Origin: DATMXS01 sp035561355
GTDB lineage: Bacteria; Acidobacteriota; Terriglobia; Bryobacterales; Bryobacteraceae
Direction: 5' to 3'
DNA length: 17,149 nt
Assembly (NCBI GenBank): GCA_035561355.1
Contig: DATMXS010000297.1
Coordinates: forward strand, 1 to 17,149
Made by a program: the position numbers and the translations under genes. Of the stretch, positions 6,359-13,384 are shown one piece after another. How positions within the stretch are numbered: position 1 is the first letter of the stretch; the number at the start of each line of letters is the position of its first letter. The notes under the pieces are model-generated. The model was not told the DNA's origin. It worked only from the letters and a program-made list of their open reading frames with translations, and searched no databases.

Positions 6359-7711
6359 ATGCCCGCGTATTCGGGGAAGTTCGAATACTCCGCTGAGACC
6401 GGCGCTCCGCTCGGAGCCGGTCCTTGTCAACTCAGCTTTGACGCAGAGGAGTGCAGGGTCACGCCCGTCTCTGGCGCTGCGATCGCGTTCGACCTGGGCG
6501 ATGTGAACGCTGTGGTTCCCGGCGACTGGGAACTGCAGTTGGCGCTCCACACCGGCCGGCAGCTTTTCCTGCGGCAGTTTGGCCCGGCGTTCGGGCGGAT
6601 GATGGCGGAACTGACAGCAGCGTGGCGCGACCGCATGGTCCAGTGCCTCCTATTAGAGGACCTGGAGGAATTGGACCGGTTCAACGGAACGGTGGCGACT
6701 GCGGCGGGCTTCCCTGCCCCTGCCGAGATCCGCATTTTCAAGAGCAACATCGCCGTGCTGCGAGAGCGGGGTATGCCGTTCCAACGGCGGCTGGCGGACG
6801 TGGACGCCGTCGACTTCGACGCCGCTTCGTACTCGGTGACCCTCGCTTCAGGCAGCGAGTGCGCCATCGTATCGAAGCTCGCCAAGAGGACCGATGCTTT
6901 CAGGGCGACTCTCAAGAAGGCGCACGAAAACCTGCGCGAGCATTCGGTCCGCGCACTTCGCAAGCTCTTTCCGTTCCTGGATACGGACCGCCTGCTAAGG
7001 CTCCAGGCCATGATGCCGGAGGGCCGCAGCGTTCGGTTGAGCGCTCTCGCAGCGATCCATCCCGAAATTCCTGAAGCTTTCGCCGCACGCGCGGCCGGCC
7101 CGACCCTTAAGCCCTATCTCGATGTGCTGCGCATGGGTATGGTGCCGGATTCGCTGATGGCGGGCTTCAAATTCGTCCGCAAGGAGACAGTGGAAGGGAC
7201 CAGCCCCGAGGAGGAAACGGCAGCAGCGCCCGCACCGGAGGATGCGACCGAAGACGCGGCCCCGGCCGCGGAGATCGAGGAGGACGACGGGGGCGAGTCC
7301 GTCTTCTGCTGGTTCTTCATCCCGATGGCGCTTGCGGCCGATTCGAAACGCCACGCGAACATCATCGCCTGGGAAGCGGGGACCGGCACGGGCCGCGCGA
7401 CCTACTTCTTCCGCATCGCACCACCAGAGCAGGCCGGAACGCTTCAGGAGCCGACACGTGCGCGGGCGGTTGTGGACGCCTCGGTCGCGGACCTCACCCG
7501 GGGCCTGGCGCTCGTGAACTTCCGCCGTGAACCGGTGTACCTGCCGGACGCCTCACTCCAGCAGCAGCCCCGCTACCGGCGTTACGCCATCGGCTGTCGG
7601 CGGCTGCCCGCGTTGCGAGCACTGCGAGCGGCATATCTCGGCCGCGCTATTCATTCTTCGATGGAGACGTGGTCGGCCCAGGTGCAGGCGATTCTCGCAG
7701 TAGTGCGCTGA
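6359..7711 (+). CDS. Hypothetical protein with two PH-like halves, partner of the zinc-ribbon gene
   Basis: 450 residues; I do not recognise a named family. Residues about 5-112 have a beta-rich run (CQLSFDAEECRVTP, IAFDLGDVNAVVPGDWELQL, LHTGRQLFLRQFG) ending in a helix (FGRMMAELTAAWRDRMVQ), which resembles a PH-like barrel. Residues about 120-200 repeat the plan (EIRIFKSNIAVLRERG, RRLADVDAVDFDAASYSVTL, then FRATLKKAHENLREHSVRAL). An acidic Ala/Glu/Asp linker covers about 278-312. The C-terminal part starts SVFCWFFIPM and continues to a helix near 415-448. There is no signal peptide, so it is probably cytoplasmic. The start lacks an SD sequence and lies 13 bases after the zinc-ribbon stop, fitting translational coupling. 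The PH-like reading is inference from the strand pattern only. Confidence 0.65.
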   Translation: MPAYSGKFEYSAETGAPLGAGPCQLSFDAEECRVTPVSGAAIAFDLGDVNAVVPGDWELQLALHTGRQLFLRQFGPAFGRMMAELTAAWRDRMVQCLLLEDLEELDRFNGTVATAAGFPAPAEIRIFKSNIAVLRERGMPFQRRLADVDAVDFDAASYSVTLASGSECAIVSKLAKRTDAFRATLKKAHENLREHSVRALRKLFPFLDTDRLLRLQAMMPEGRSVRLSALAAIHPEIPEAFAARAAGPTLKPYLDVLRMGMVPDSLMAGFKFVRKETVEGTSPEEETAAAPAPEDATEDAAPAAEIEEDDGGESVFCWFFIPMALAADSKRHANIIAWEAGTGTGRATYFFRIAPPEQAGTLQEPTRARAVVDASVADLTRGLALVNFRREPVYLPDASLQQQPRYRRYAIGCRRLPALRALRAAYLGRAIHSSMETWSAQVQAILAVVR

Positions 7712-7731
7712 ACAGCTCTTGAGGGCGCAGC

Positions 7732-7772
7732 GAACCGCCCCACCCCCGGGCGCACCGGGAGCGGGACGGTTC
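7732..7772. terminator. Two-part hairpin between convergent genes (likely bidirectional terminator)
   Basis: GAACCG (7732-7737) pairs with CGGTTC (7767-7772), extended inward by CCC/GGG after one mismatch. An inner stem CCCGG (7745-7749) and CCGGG (7755-7759) has a 5-base loop. It lies between the stop at 7711 (+) and the stop at 7800 (-). There is no strong T-run, so termination strength is uncertain. Confidence 0.45.
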
Positions 7773-7799
7773 ATGCTTTGGTCCTGTGATCAGGAAGGG

Positions 7800-8522
7800 T
7801 TACGGCTTGAGCAGGATAGAACGGCGGAGCAAGTCGAGAACGGAGTTGTTGACCAGCGTGTCGTTGCCCTGATCGCCGTGGAGGGAATCGAGACCCGGCC
7901 CGCCGACCAGAACGTCATTGCCGCGTCCGCCGCGGATGTAGTCGTTGCCACGGCCGCCATTGAGGTAGTCGCTGCCACTGCCGCCGTAGATCCGGTCATT
8001 GCCGGCCCCGCCATGGACGTAGTCGTTACCGCGGCCGGCATCCACCAGATCATTGCCCGCGCCCGCATCGATGTAATCGTTGCCTCTCCGGCCATAGATC
8101 CGATCGTTGCCGCGCCCGCCGAGCAGAACGTCGTTGCCGCGCCCGCCGTCGATGAAATCGTTGCCGGCTCCACCGTAAATGAAGTCGTTTCCGGAGCCGC
8201 CGCTCAGACGATCATCTCCGCTGCCGCCGAAGATCGCGTCGTTGCCGCGGCCGCCATCGACTGTGATGCCCTGCTTGACGCGCGGATCGACATAGACCGT
8301 GTCGTTTCCGTCGCCGGCCTTGATCACAAGGCGCTTGGCTTCTTCCTCGCTAAGGCTGTAGTGGCGCACTTTGCCGCTTTGCTCCATGACGCTCACGTCA
8401 ACACCGCCGTTGCGGTTCGGGGTGACGGAGATCCGGTCGTTGCCGCTGCTGCCGTTAATCACGATCGGCTGCTGGCACGGAAAGCCGGGAAGCAGGTTTC
8501 CAAAACTGGGTTGAATAGTCAT
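7800..8522 (-). CDS. RTX calcium-binding repeat protein
   Basis: 240 residues. Residues 90-224 are fifteen uninterrupted nonapeptides of the RTX type (GGxGNDxIx, for example GGSGNDFIY, GGAGNDFID, GGRGNDYIR); isolated copies precede them at 24-32 and 69-77. Such arrays fold into a calcium-loaded parallel beta-roll and are normally found on proteins exported by type I secretion. There is no Sec signal, which fits that route, and the last 16 residues (NSVLDLLRRSILLKP) form a hydrophobic/basic tail where a type I signal would sit. It has no catalytic domain and no transporter gene beside it. The ATG at 8522 has only a weak purine-rich AGAAGGGAAAG upstream. It is divergent from the TPR gene and convergent with the 450-residue gene. 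Confidence 0.85.
   Translation of the reverse strand: MTIQPSFGNLLPGFPCQQPIVINGSSGNDRISVTPNRNGGVDVSVMEQSGKVRHYSLSEEEAKRLVIKAGDGNDTVYVDPRVKQGITVDGGRGNDAIFGGSGDDRLSGGSGNDFIYGGAGNDFIDGGRGNDVLLGGRGNDRIYGRRGNDYIDAGAGNDLVDAGRGNDYVHGGAGNDRIYGGSGSDYLNGGRGNDYIRGGRGNDVLVGGPGLDSLHGDQGNDTLVNNSVLDLLRRSILLKP
7851..8255 (-). repeat. Fifteen 27-base RTX repeat units
   Basis: The 405-base stretch is exactly 15 x 27 bases with no insertion. Each unit encodes one nonapeptide; the core encoding GNDxI is most alike, and the third and last positions vary (R, S or A at position 3). The outer units (GGPGLDSLH, GDQGNDTLV) are more diverged, as expected at array edges. Confidence 0.9.
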
Positions 8523-8635
8523 TGCATCTTTCCCTTCTGTTTGTCTCGGTGATGCCGGCGCCTTGCATCTCCCACCATGGTTATCGTGCGGCCTGCCTTG
8601 GAGTTGTCATTGCATCGTGGCCCCATGAGGCCCTG

Positions 8636-8644
8636 TGCCATAAT
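8636..8644 (+). promoter_or_regulatory. Candidate extended -10 promoter of the TPR gene
   Basis: TGCCATAAT matches the extended -10 pattern TGnTATAAT with one difference. Transcription would start near 8651, giving a leader of about 15 bases that includes the SD sequence. No good -35 is found at the right distance, as is common for extended -10 promoters. Confidence 0.4.
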
Positions 8645-8656
8645 GTGTCCAAAAGG

Positions 8657-8664
8657 GGAGGTGA
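8657..8664 (+). promoter_or_regulatory. Ribosome binding site that fixes the start at 8667
   Basis: GGAGGTGA, a full match to the anti-SD end of 16S rRNA, has its GGAGG core 5 bases before the ATG at 8667. It excludes the upstream in-frame ATG at 8577, whose extra 30 residues would hide the signal peptide. Confidence 0.7.
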
Positions 8665-8666
8665 AT

Positions 8667-9953
8667 ATGGCCCACCATTGGATCGGAAGATCCGTTCTCT
8701 CTTTAGGCTTGGCTTTGTGCGTTCAGACTGCATGGGGGCAGGGTAAGGGTCAGCAGCCACCTCCGGGTGGCGGAACTGGGCAGACGCCGGGAGGCCAGCA
8801 GCCGGGCGGCGGTCAGCCGGGTGGACAGCCGGGTGGACAACCGGGCACCCAGCCGCCTTCGCGGATGCCTAGTCCGGGTCAACGCTCTCCCCAAGACGAA
8901 AGTCGTACGATGCCCGAAGTACCCCGCCCTGTGTTTCTGTCCGGTAAGGTGATGCTCGACGACGGCACAGCTCCGGCCGAGCCAGTGGTGCTCGAACGGG
9001 TGTGCAACGGCATTGCCCGGCCGGAAGGTTTCACTGATTCCAAGGGGCGCTTCAGCTTCGAACTGGGACGCAACTCAGCGATGATGGCGGATGCCAGCGT
9101 TGGCTCCGCCCGGGACCCCTTCGGCGACCCGAATATGGGATTCGGAGGCGGCCGGATGTCTTCGGGCCGCGGCGGCGCGCTGGGCGGTTCGGATCCGCGC
9201 CTGCTCGGTTGTGAACTCCGGGCAGCTCTCGCAGGATTTCGGTCTGATGTCGTGAACCTCAGTCAACGGCGCTCGCTGGATAACCCCGACGTCGGCACGA
9301 TCATCCTGCACCGCATCGGTAACGTCGAAGGCACCACGATCAGCGCCACCAGCCTGAGCGCTCCCAAGGAAGCCAGGAAGGCGTACGAGAAGGGCATCGA
9401 TGCGATGAGGAAGAGCAAATGGGAGAACGCGCAGAAGCAGTTTGAAAAGGCCGTGGCCGAGCATCCGAACTACGCCGCAGCCTGGTACGAACTCGGGGTT
9501 GCACATCAGCAGCAGCAGCGACCCGAGGAGGCGCGGAAAGCCTTTGCGCAAGCGCTCGATGCCGATCCCAAGTATGTGAAGCCGTATCTGAATCTGGCCC
9601 TTCTAGCGAGTTCCGAGAAGAAGTGGGATGAGGTGGCGAAGAATACGGATACGCTCATTCGATTGAACCCGATTGACTTTCCGCAAGCCTACGTCTGGAA
9701 CTCAATCGCGAACCTCAACCTCCACAATCCGGACGCGGCCGAAAAGAGTGCGCGCGAGGCGCTAAAGATCACGCCGGGTGTCCCGAAGCTGCGCCATATC
9801 CTTGGGCTCGCGCTGGCGAATAAAGGCGATTACGCGGGTGCCGCCCAGGAAGTAAGCGCTTACGTTCAGGCGGCTCCGCAGGCCAGTGACGTCGAACTCG
9901 CGAGGAAGCAACTGGTAGAGATCCAACAGCGCGCCGGCGCGCCGCAGAAGTAA
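8667..9953 (+). CDS. Secreted TPR protein with Pro/Gly/Gln linker and carboxypeptidase-regulatory-like domain
   Basis: 428 residues. Signal peptide at 1-24 (MAHHWIGRSVLSLGLALCVQ, cleavage near TAWGQ). Residues about 25-75 form a low-complexity Gly/Gln/Pro linker built on QPGG repeats. Residues about 88-135 (VFLSGKVMLDDGTAPAEPVVLE, then FTDSKGRFSFELG) have the layout of a carboxypeptidase-regulatory-like beta-sandwich. A Gly/Met-rich stretch (150-178) and a second beta part to about 218 follow. Residues about 235-425 are tetratricopeptide repeats (EARKAYEKGIDAMRKSKWEN, YAAAWYELGVAHQQQQRPEE, KYVKPYLNLALLASSEKKWD). TPRs mediate protein contacts. Proteins of this build are common in Solibacter-like Acidobacteriota; their role is not known to me, though a cell-envelope scaffold is likely. 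No terminator is evident before the next gene, 104 bases on. Confidence 0.8.
   Translation: MAHHWIGRSVLSLGLALCVQTAWGQGKGQQPPPGGGTGQTPGGQQPGGGQPGGQPGGQPGTQPPSRMPSPGQRSPQDESRTMPEVPRPVFLSGKVMLDDGTAPAEPVVLERVCNGIARPEGFTDSKGRFSFELGRNSAMMADASVGSARDPFGDPNMGFGGGRMSSGRGGALGGSDPRLLGCELRAALAGFRSDVVNLSQRRSLDNPDVGTIILHRIGNVEGTTISATSLSAPKEARKAYEKGIDAMRKSKWENAQKQFEKAVAEHPNYAAAWYELGVAHQQQQRPEEARKAFAQALDADPKYVKPYLNLALLASSEKKWDEVAKNTDTLIRLNPIDFPQAYVWNSIANLNLHNPDAAEKSAREALKITPGVPKLRHILGLALANKGDYAGAAQEVSAYVQAAPQASDVELARKQLVEIQQRAGAPQK
8797..8850 (+). repeat. Short tandem repeat coding for QPGG units
   Basis: Diverging copies of CAGCCGGGTGGA (12 bases) lie end to end inside the TPR gene, two of them identical. 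They encode the flexible QPGG linker after the signal peptide; repeat number could vary between strains. Confidence 0.6.
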
Positions 9954-10028
9954 GCCTGCCGAAAAGAGCGGTGGCCGCACCTCGCCGGTCACTCCCTTTT
10001 AGGCCCAACTGCGATTTCTCCAAATCGG

Positions 10029-10034
10029 TACAAT
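10029..10034 (+). promoter_or_regulatory. Candidate -10 box of the exported isomerase-like gene
   Basis: TACAAT (one change from TATAAT) lies 11 bases before the SD sequence, placing a start site near 10041. No convincing -35 hexamer is seen. The same octamer GGTACAAT occurs before the glycosylasparaginase gene. Confidence 0.35.
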
Positions 10035-10044
10035 TATCCGGTTC

Positions 10045-10052
10045 GGAGGTGA
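10045..10052 (+). promoter_or_regulatory. Ribosome binding site that fixes the start at 10058
   Basis: GGAGGTGA lies upstream of the ATG at 10058, with 8 bases between GGAGG and the ATG. It places the start right before the cysteine cluster and so shows that the cluster is translated. Confidence 0.7.
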
Positions 10053-10057
10053 TCGCC

Positions 10058-11575
10058 ATGTCCCACTGCTCATCCTGCTGCGCCTCACGGTGCGACTCCT
10101 GTCCTGATAGCGGCGTCAGCCGCCGCAATTTTCTGGCAACGCTCGGAGCTGCCGGCGCCGCGCTGGCCGTTCCTGCGTTTGCCAAAGATCCCATCCGCCA
10201 GATGCCGGTTCGGAATGCTCTGGCAGTGCAACCAGTCTTCACATACCGCGTGCCCCAACGCCGGGAGGCCACGAGTTGGCGCGAGTGGGGCGGCATCCTG
10301 AGCGAAGCCGACGCCGCCGCCGAGAAGGAGCGGATCGGACGCGAACTCGCCGAGCTGAAGAGGACGGCCGATTTCCCGCTCGACATCCGTCCGTTGATGG
10401 TCTGCCAGACTCCTGAGGAAGCGGAGAAGCTGTCAGCAGGGACCCACGACACAACGATCGTGTACGCGGCCGGCGGCGGGCTGAAGCTGATGGAGACGCT
10501 GACACCGGAATCCAAGTGGAACATGATGTTCGTGCGCCACAATCCCGGCCCTGCCTACCTCTGGTACGAGATTGCGCACCCGCGGTACCTGCGGAAAACG
10601 GTGGACCAGTACGGCCAGCCGGGCATGACGCCGCACGACGTCATCGTCGATAAGCACTCCGAGATGCTGTGGCGGCTGCGCGCTCTCGGCGGCTTGAAGA
10701 ACACGCTGGGGAAGAAGATCATCGCCATCGGCGGCGCCTCCGGATGGGGCGAAGGCGGCAGCAAGGCGCCGCAGATCTCGCGAGACCTGTGGAAGCTGAA
10801 CATCGAGACCGTCGAGTACCCGGCCCTGGCGGAGCGCATCAAGCTGGCGCGCAAGAACGATGCGCTGGTGAAGAGAGCGCACGCGGCGGCAGAGACTTAC
10901 TTGAAGCCCAAGAACGTCACGCTCGAGACCAAAAAGGAATTCGTCCTGAACTCGTTCGTTCTGACCGAGGTCTTCCGTGAGCTGCTCGACGAGGCTAAGA
11001 CCGACACCCTCACCATCAACCAGTGCATGGGCACCATCATGCCGATGTCGGAGACGACCGCCTGCCTGCCGCTCAGCCTGCTCAACGACGACGGCTACAT
11101 GGCGTTCTGCGAATCCGACTTCGTGGTGATTCCGTCCGGCATCCTCCTGCGCTACATCGCGGGCAAACCGGTGTTCCTGAACGACCCGACGTATCCCCAC
11201 GACGGCATGGTGACGATCGCGCACTGCACCGCGCCGCGGCGCATGGACGGTGTACATCAGGAGCCGGTCCGCATCATGACGCACTTCGAATCCGACTACG
11301 GCGCCGCGCCCAAAGTCGAGATGAAGAAGGGGCAAATCACGACCAATCTCGTGCCGGACTTCGACTGCAAGAAATGGGTGGGCTTCACCGGCGACGTGAT
11401 CGATAACCCGTTCCTCCACATCTGCCGCTCCCAAACCGACGTGAGCGTCAAAGGCGACTGCATGAAGCTCGCTGAAGAGATGAAGGGCTTCCACTGGATG
11501 ATGTCTTACGGGGATTACCTGAAGGAGACGGGGTACGCACTGAGGAAGCTGGGAGTTAAGTTGACGCTGGTGTAA
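10058..11575 (+). CDS. Tat-exported fucose/arabinose-isomerase-like protein with N-terminal cysteine cluster
   Basis: 505 residues. A Tat signal, SRRNFLATLGAAGAALAVPAFA (about 21-42), is preceded by an unusual 20-residue leader with cysteines at 4, 7, 8, 12 and 15. The mature part follows the L-fucose/L-arabinose isomerase plan: a Rossmann-like N-terminal half with TTIVYAAGGG and KIIAIGGASGWGEGG, then CMGTIMPMSETTACLPLSLLNDDG and AFCESDF (Glu352, Asp354), then NDPTYPHDGMVTIAHCTAPRR (His389). The acidic residues and His are where metal ligands are expected; this is inference. Known isomerases of this fold are cytoplasmic, so Tat export of a folded, perhaps metal-loaded protein is notable. The substrate is unknown. 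The gene has its own SD sequence and is followed by a strong hairpin, so is probably transcribed alone or with little read-through into the next gene. Confidence 0.75.
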   Translation: MSHCSSCCASRCDSCPDSGVSRRNFLATLGAAGAALAVPAFAKDPIRQMPVRNALAVQPVFTYRVPQRREATSWREWGGILSEADAAAEKERIGRELAELKRTADFPLDIRPLMVCQTPEEAEKLSAGTHDTTIVYAAGGGLKLMETLTPESKWNMMFVRHNPGPAYLWYEIAHPRYLRKTVDQYGQPGMTPHDVIVDKHSEMLWRLRALGGLKNTLGKKIIAIGGASGWGEGGSKAPQISRDLWKLNIETVEYPALAERIKLARKNDALVKRAHAAAETYLKPKNVTLETKKEFVLNSFVLTEVFRELLDEAKTDTLTINQCMGTIMPMSETTACLPLSLLNDDGYMAFCESDFVVIPSGILLRYIAGKPVFLNDPTYPHDGMVTIAHCTAPRRMDGVHQEPVRIMTHFESDYGAAPKVEMKKGQITTNLVPDFDCKKWVGFTGDVIDNPFLHICRSQTDVSVKGDCMKLAEEMKGFHWMMSYGDYLKETGYALRKLGVKLTLV

Positions 11576-11583
11576 TCGACACA

Positions 11584-11622
11584 CGCCGCGCACGGAACAA
11601 TCCGCCGGTTCCGTGCGCGGCG
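11584..11622 (+). terminator. Perfect 15-bp hairpin after the isomerase-like gene
   Basis: CGCCGCGCACGGAAC (11584-11598) pairs without mismatch with GTTCCGTGCGCGGCG (11608-11622) around a 9-base loop, starting 8 bases after the stop codon. A T-run is missing downstream, so it may work as a weak or factor-assisted terminator, or protect the mRNA end. Confidence 0.6.
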
Positions 11623-11758
11623 GACCGGGTTATAGATCACCGCATCCGCCTTCACGGGCGGGGCGTTCAGGAAGAGCCTCTGATGAGCGCTCATGCAGGT
11701 GTTCCTGCCGGCGTTGCGGGCCACAAAGGTAGAGCCCATTGCGGCCCTCAGGTATGAG

Positions 11759-11764
11759 TAGAAT
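11759..11764 (+). promoter_or_regulatory. Candidate -10 box, leaderless start of the ADP-ribosylglycohydrolase-like gene
   Basis: TAGAAT has exactly 6 bases between it and the ATG at 11771, and no SD sequence is present, so transcription would begin at the start codon. A TG two bases upstream of the hexamer is close to an extended -10. Confidence 0.35.
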
Positions 11765-11770
11765 AGCGCC

Positions 11771-13327
11771 ATGCGTCGCACGCTTTATTTGATGGCGGTT
11801 GTGTGCCTCGGGGCCACCGTTCTGAGCGCACAGAAGTCCGGCCTTCGCGAGATTCAGCTTAAAGTACTCCGCGACAAGATCGCGGGCGGATGGGCCGGCC
11901 AGATGATTGGCGTCAGCTACGGCGCGCCGACCGAATTCCGCTCAAACTCCAAGATCCTCGAAGGCGAGTTGCCGAAGTGGACCCCTGACCGCGTCAACAA
12001 CTCGCTCGGGCAGGACGACCTGTACGTGGACATGACGTTCGCGAAGGTCCTCGACGACAAGGGTCTCAACGCGACAACGGAGGACTTCGGCGCGCTGTTT
12101 CGTGAAGCGAAATACGGTTTGTGGCACGCGAACCTCGCCGCGCGGCGGAACCTGAAGCGCGGCGTCCCGGCGGCCAAGGCCGGGATGCCCGAGTTCAACG
12201 CGCATGCGATGGACATCGATTTCCAGATCGAAGCCGATTTCATCGGGCTCATGGCTCCCGGGCTGCCGCAGTGGGGCAATGAAATGGCATGGCGCGCCGG
12301 CCGTGTGATGAATTACGGCGACGGCATCTACGGCGGCATGTTCGTTTCCGGCATGTACTCCGCCGCGTTCTTCGAATCGGACCCGCACAAGCTCGTCGAA
12401 GCGGGATTGGCCGTGCTTCCTGTGAAGAGCCCCTACGCGATGCTCATCCGCGATCTGCTGGCCTGGCACAAGCAGTACCCTGCCGATTGGAGGAAAGTTT
12501 GGAAGCTGGTGGAGGACAAGTGGAACACGAACGATCCTTGTCCTGACGGCGCGCTGAAGCCGTTCAACATCGACGCCAAGTTGAACGGTGCCTACATCGC
12601 GCTTGGGCTTCTGTTCGGCGACGGCGATTTCGGCAAGACCATCGAGATCTCGACGCGCTCCGGGCAGGATTCCGACTGCAACCCGGCGAGCGCGGCAGGC
12701 ATCCTGGGCGTCGCCCTCGGTTTCTCCGGCATCCCTGAGGAGTGGAAGGGCGGCATTCCTGCGATCGCAGAAAAGAAGTTCGCGTACACGGACTACTCAT
12801 TCAACAGCATCGTGAACAGCACCTACGAGCGGACGCTCAAGCTGATCCAGGCGACCGACGGCCGGATCGACGGCGAAATGGCGCTCATCAAGGCGCAGAC
12901 CGCGAAACCGGCGAAGTACGAGGAGTGGAACTACGGCAAAGTAGCCGAGCGGATTGGCGCGGCGGAACCGCGCTGGACGTTCAAGGGCGAGTGGAAAACC
13001 GCGGAGAAGCGCGCGACGCGGACGGCGTCTGTAAAGGGAGCGGAGGCATCGGTAAAGTTTTCGGGCACCGGAGCCATCATCGTCGGGCCGTACCTGCCTG
13101 GCGGCGGCAAGTCGGACGTCTACCTGGATGGGAAGTTGCACAGGACCGTGGATTCTAACTCGGACGAGAAGAGCGCCAAGGGCGGCGAGGCGGTGTGGCA
13201 CGCATTCGGGCTGAAGAACGGCGAGCACACAGTGCGACTCGTTCTGCGGGGCAAGCCTGCGTTTGACGGACGCGGCGCGGACCCGGGGACCGAGGTCGCC
13301 ATCGACGACCTGGTGGTATTCCGCTAG
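11771..13327 (+). CDS. Secreted ADP-ribosylglycohydrolase-fold protein with C-terminal beta module
   Basis: 518 residues. Signal peptide at 1-20 (MRRTLYLMAVVCLGATVLSA). Residues about 28-370 follow the ADP-ribosylglycohydrolase family: LRDKIAGGWAGQMIGVSYGAPTEF at the N-terminal end, QDDLYVDMTF (Asp82, Asp83), DIDFQIEADFIGL, YGDGIYGGMFVSGMYSAAFF, and SGQDSDCNPASAAGILGVALG with Asp300 and Asp302. These aspartates match the usual di-magnesium site, although the flanking residues differ (QDDLY for T-DD-T; QDSDCN for GDTDT). Residues about 395-518 form a beta-rich module (WTFKGEWKT, ASVKFSGTGAIIVGPYLPGG, GEHTVRLVLRG, TEVAIDDLVVFR) resembling a carbohydrate-binding-like sandwich. In Acidobacteriota and Planctomycetota such secreted forms may act on glycosides rather than ADP-ribose; this is inference. 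No SD sequence; probably leaderless. Confidence 0.8.
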   Translation: MRRTLYLMAVVCLGATVLSAQKSGLREIQLKVLRDKIAGGWAGQMIGVSYGAPTEFRSNSKILEGELPKWTPDRVNNSLGQDDLYVDMTFAKVLDDKGLNATTEDFGALFREAKYGLWHANLAARRNLKRGVPAAKAGMPEFNAHAMDIDFQIEADFIGLMAPGLPQWGNEMAWRAGRVMNYGDGIYGGMFVSGMYSAAFFESDPHKLVEAGLAVLPVKSPYAMLIRDLLAWHKQYPADWRKVWKLVEDKWNTNDPCPDGALKPFNIDAKLNGAYIALGLLFGDGDFGKTIEISTRSGQDSDCNPASAAGILGVALGFSGIPEEWKGGIPAIAEKKFAYTDYSFNSIVNSTYERTLKLIQATDGRIDGEMALIKAQTAKPAKYEEWNYGKVAERIGAAEPRWTFKGEWKTAEKRATRTASVKGAEASVKFSGTGAIIVGPYLPGGGKSDVYLDGKLHRTVDSNSDEKSAKGGEAVWHAFGLKNGEHTVRLVLRGKPAFDGRGADPGTEVAIDDLVVFR

Positions 13328-13335
13328 AGATCTTC

Positions 13336-13372
13336 CCACCGGCGGCGCGGAGGTCATCCGCGCCGCCGGTGG
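13336..13372. terminator. Perfect 16-bp hairpin between convergent genes
   Basis: CCACCGGCGGCGCGGA (13336-13351) pairs with TCCGCGCCGCCGGTGG (13357-13372) around a 5-base loop. It fills the 57-base gap between the stop at 13327 (+) and the stop at 13385 (-), so is very likely a shared bidirectional terminator, although no T-run is present on either side. Confidence 0.7.
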
Positions 13373-13384
13373 ATCCTGCCCAGA

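Noticed and set aside
7851..8255. Regular 27-base repeats as a possible CRISPR array
   Set aside because: The units are contiguous with no spacers and keep a coding frame for RTX nonapeptides.
7719..8552. Long plus-strand reading frame rich in Ala and Val opposite the RTX gene
   Set aside because: It is the mirror of the 27-base RTX repeats, which avoid stops on the other strand as a side effect. It has no ribosome site and no recognisable domain, while the minus-strand reading gives textbook RTX nonapeptides.
10433..11593. 386-codon minus-strand frame opposite the isomerase-like gene
   Set aside because: High GC content leaves long open frames on the opposite strand. The plus strand has a perfect ribosome site, a Tat signal and family motifs, while this frame is rich in R, H and V with no domain.
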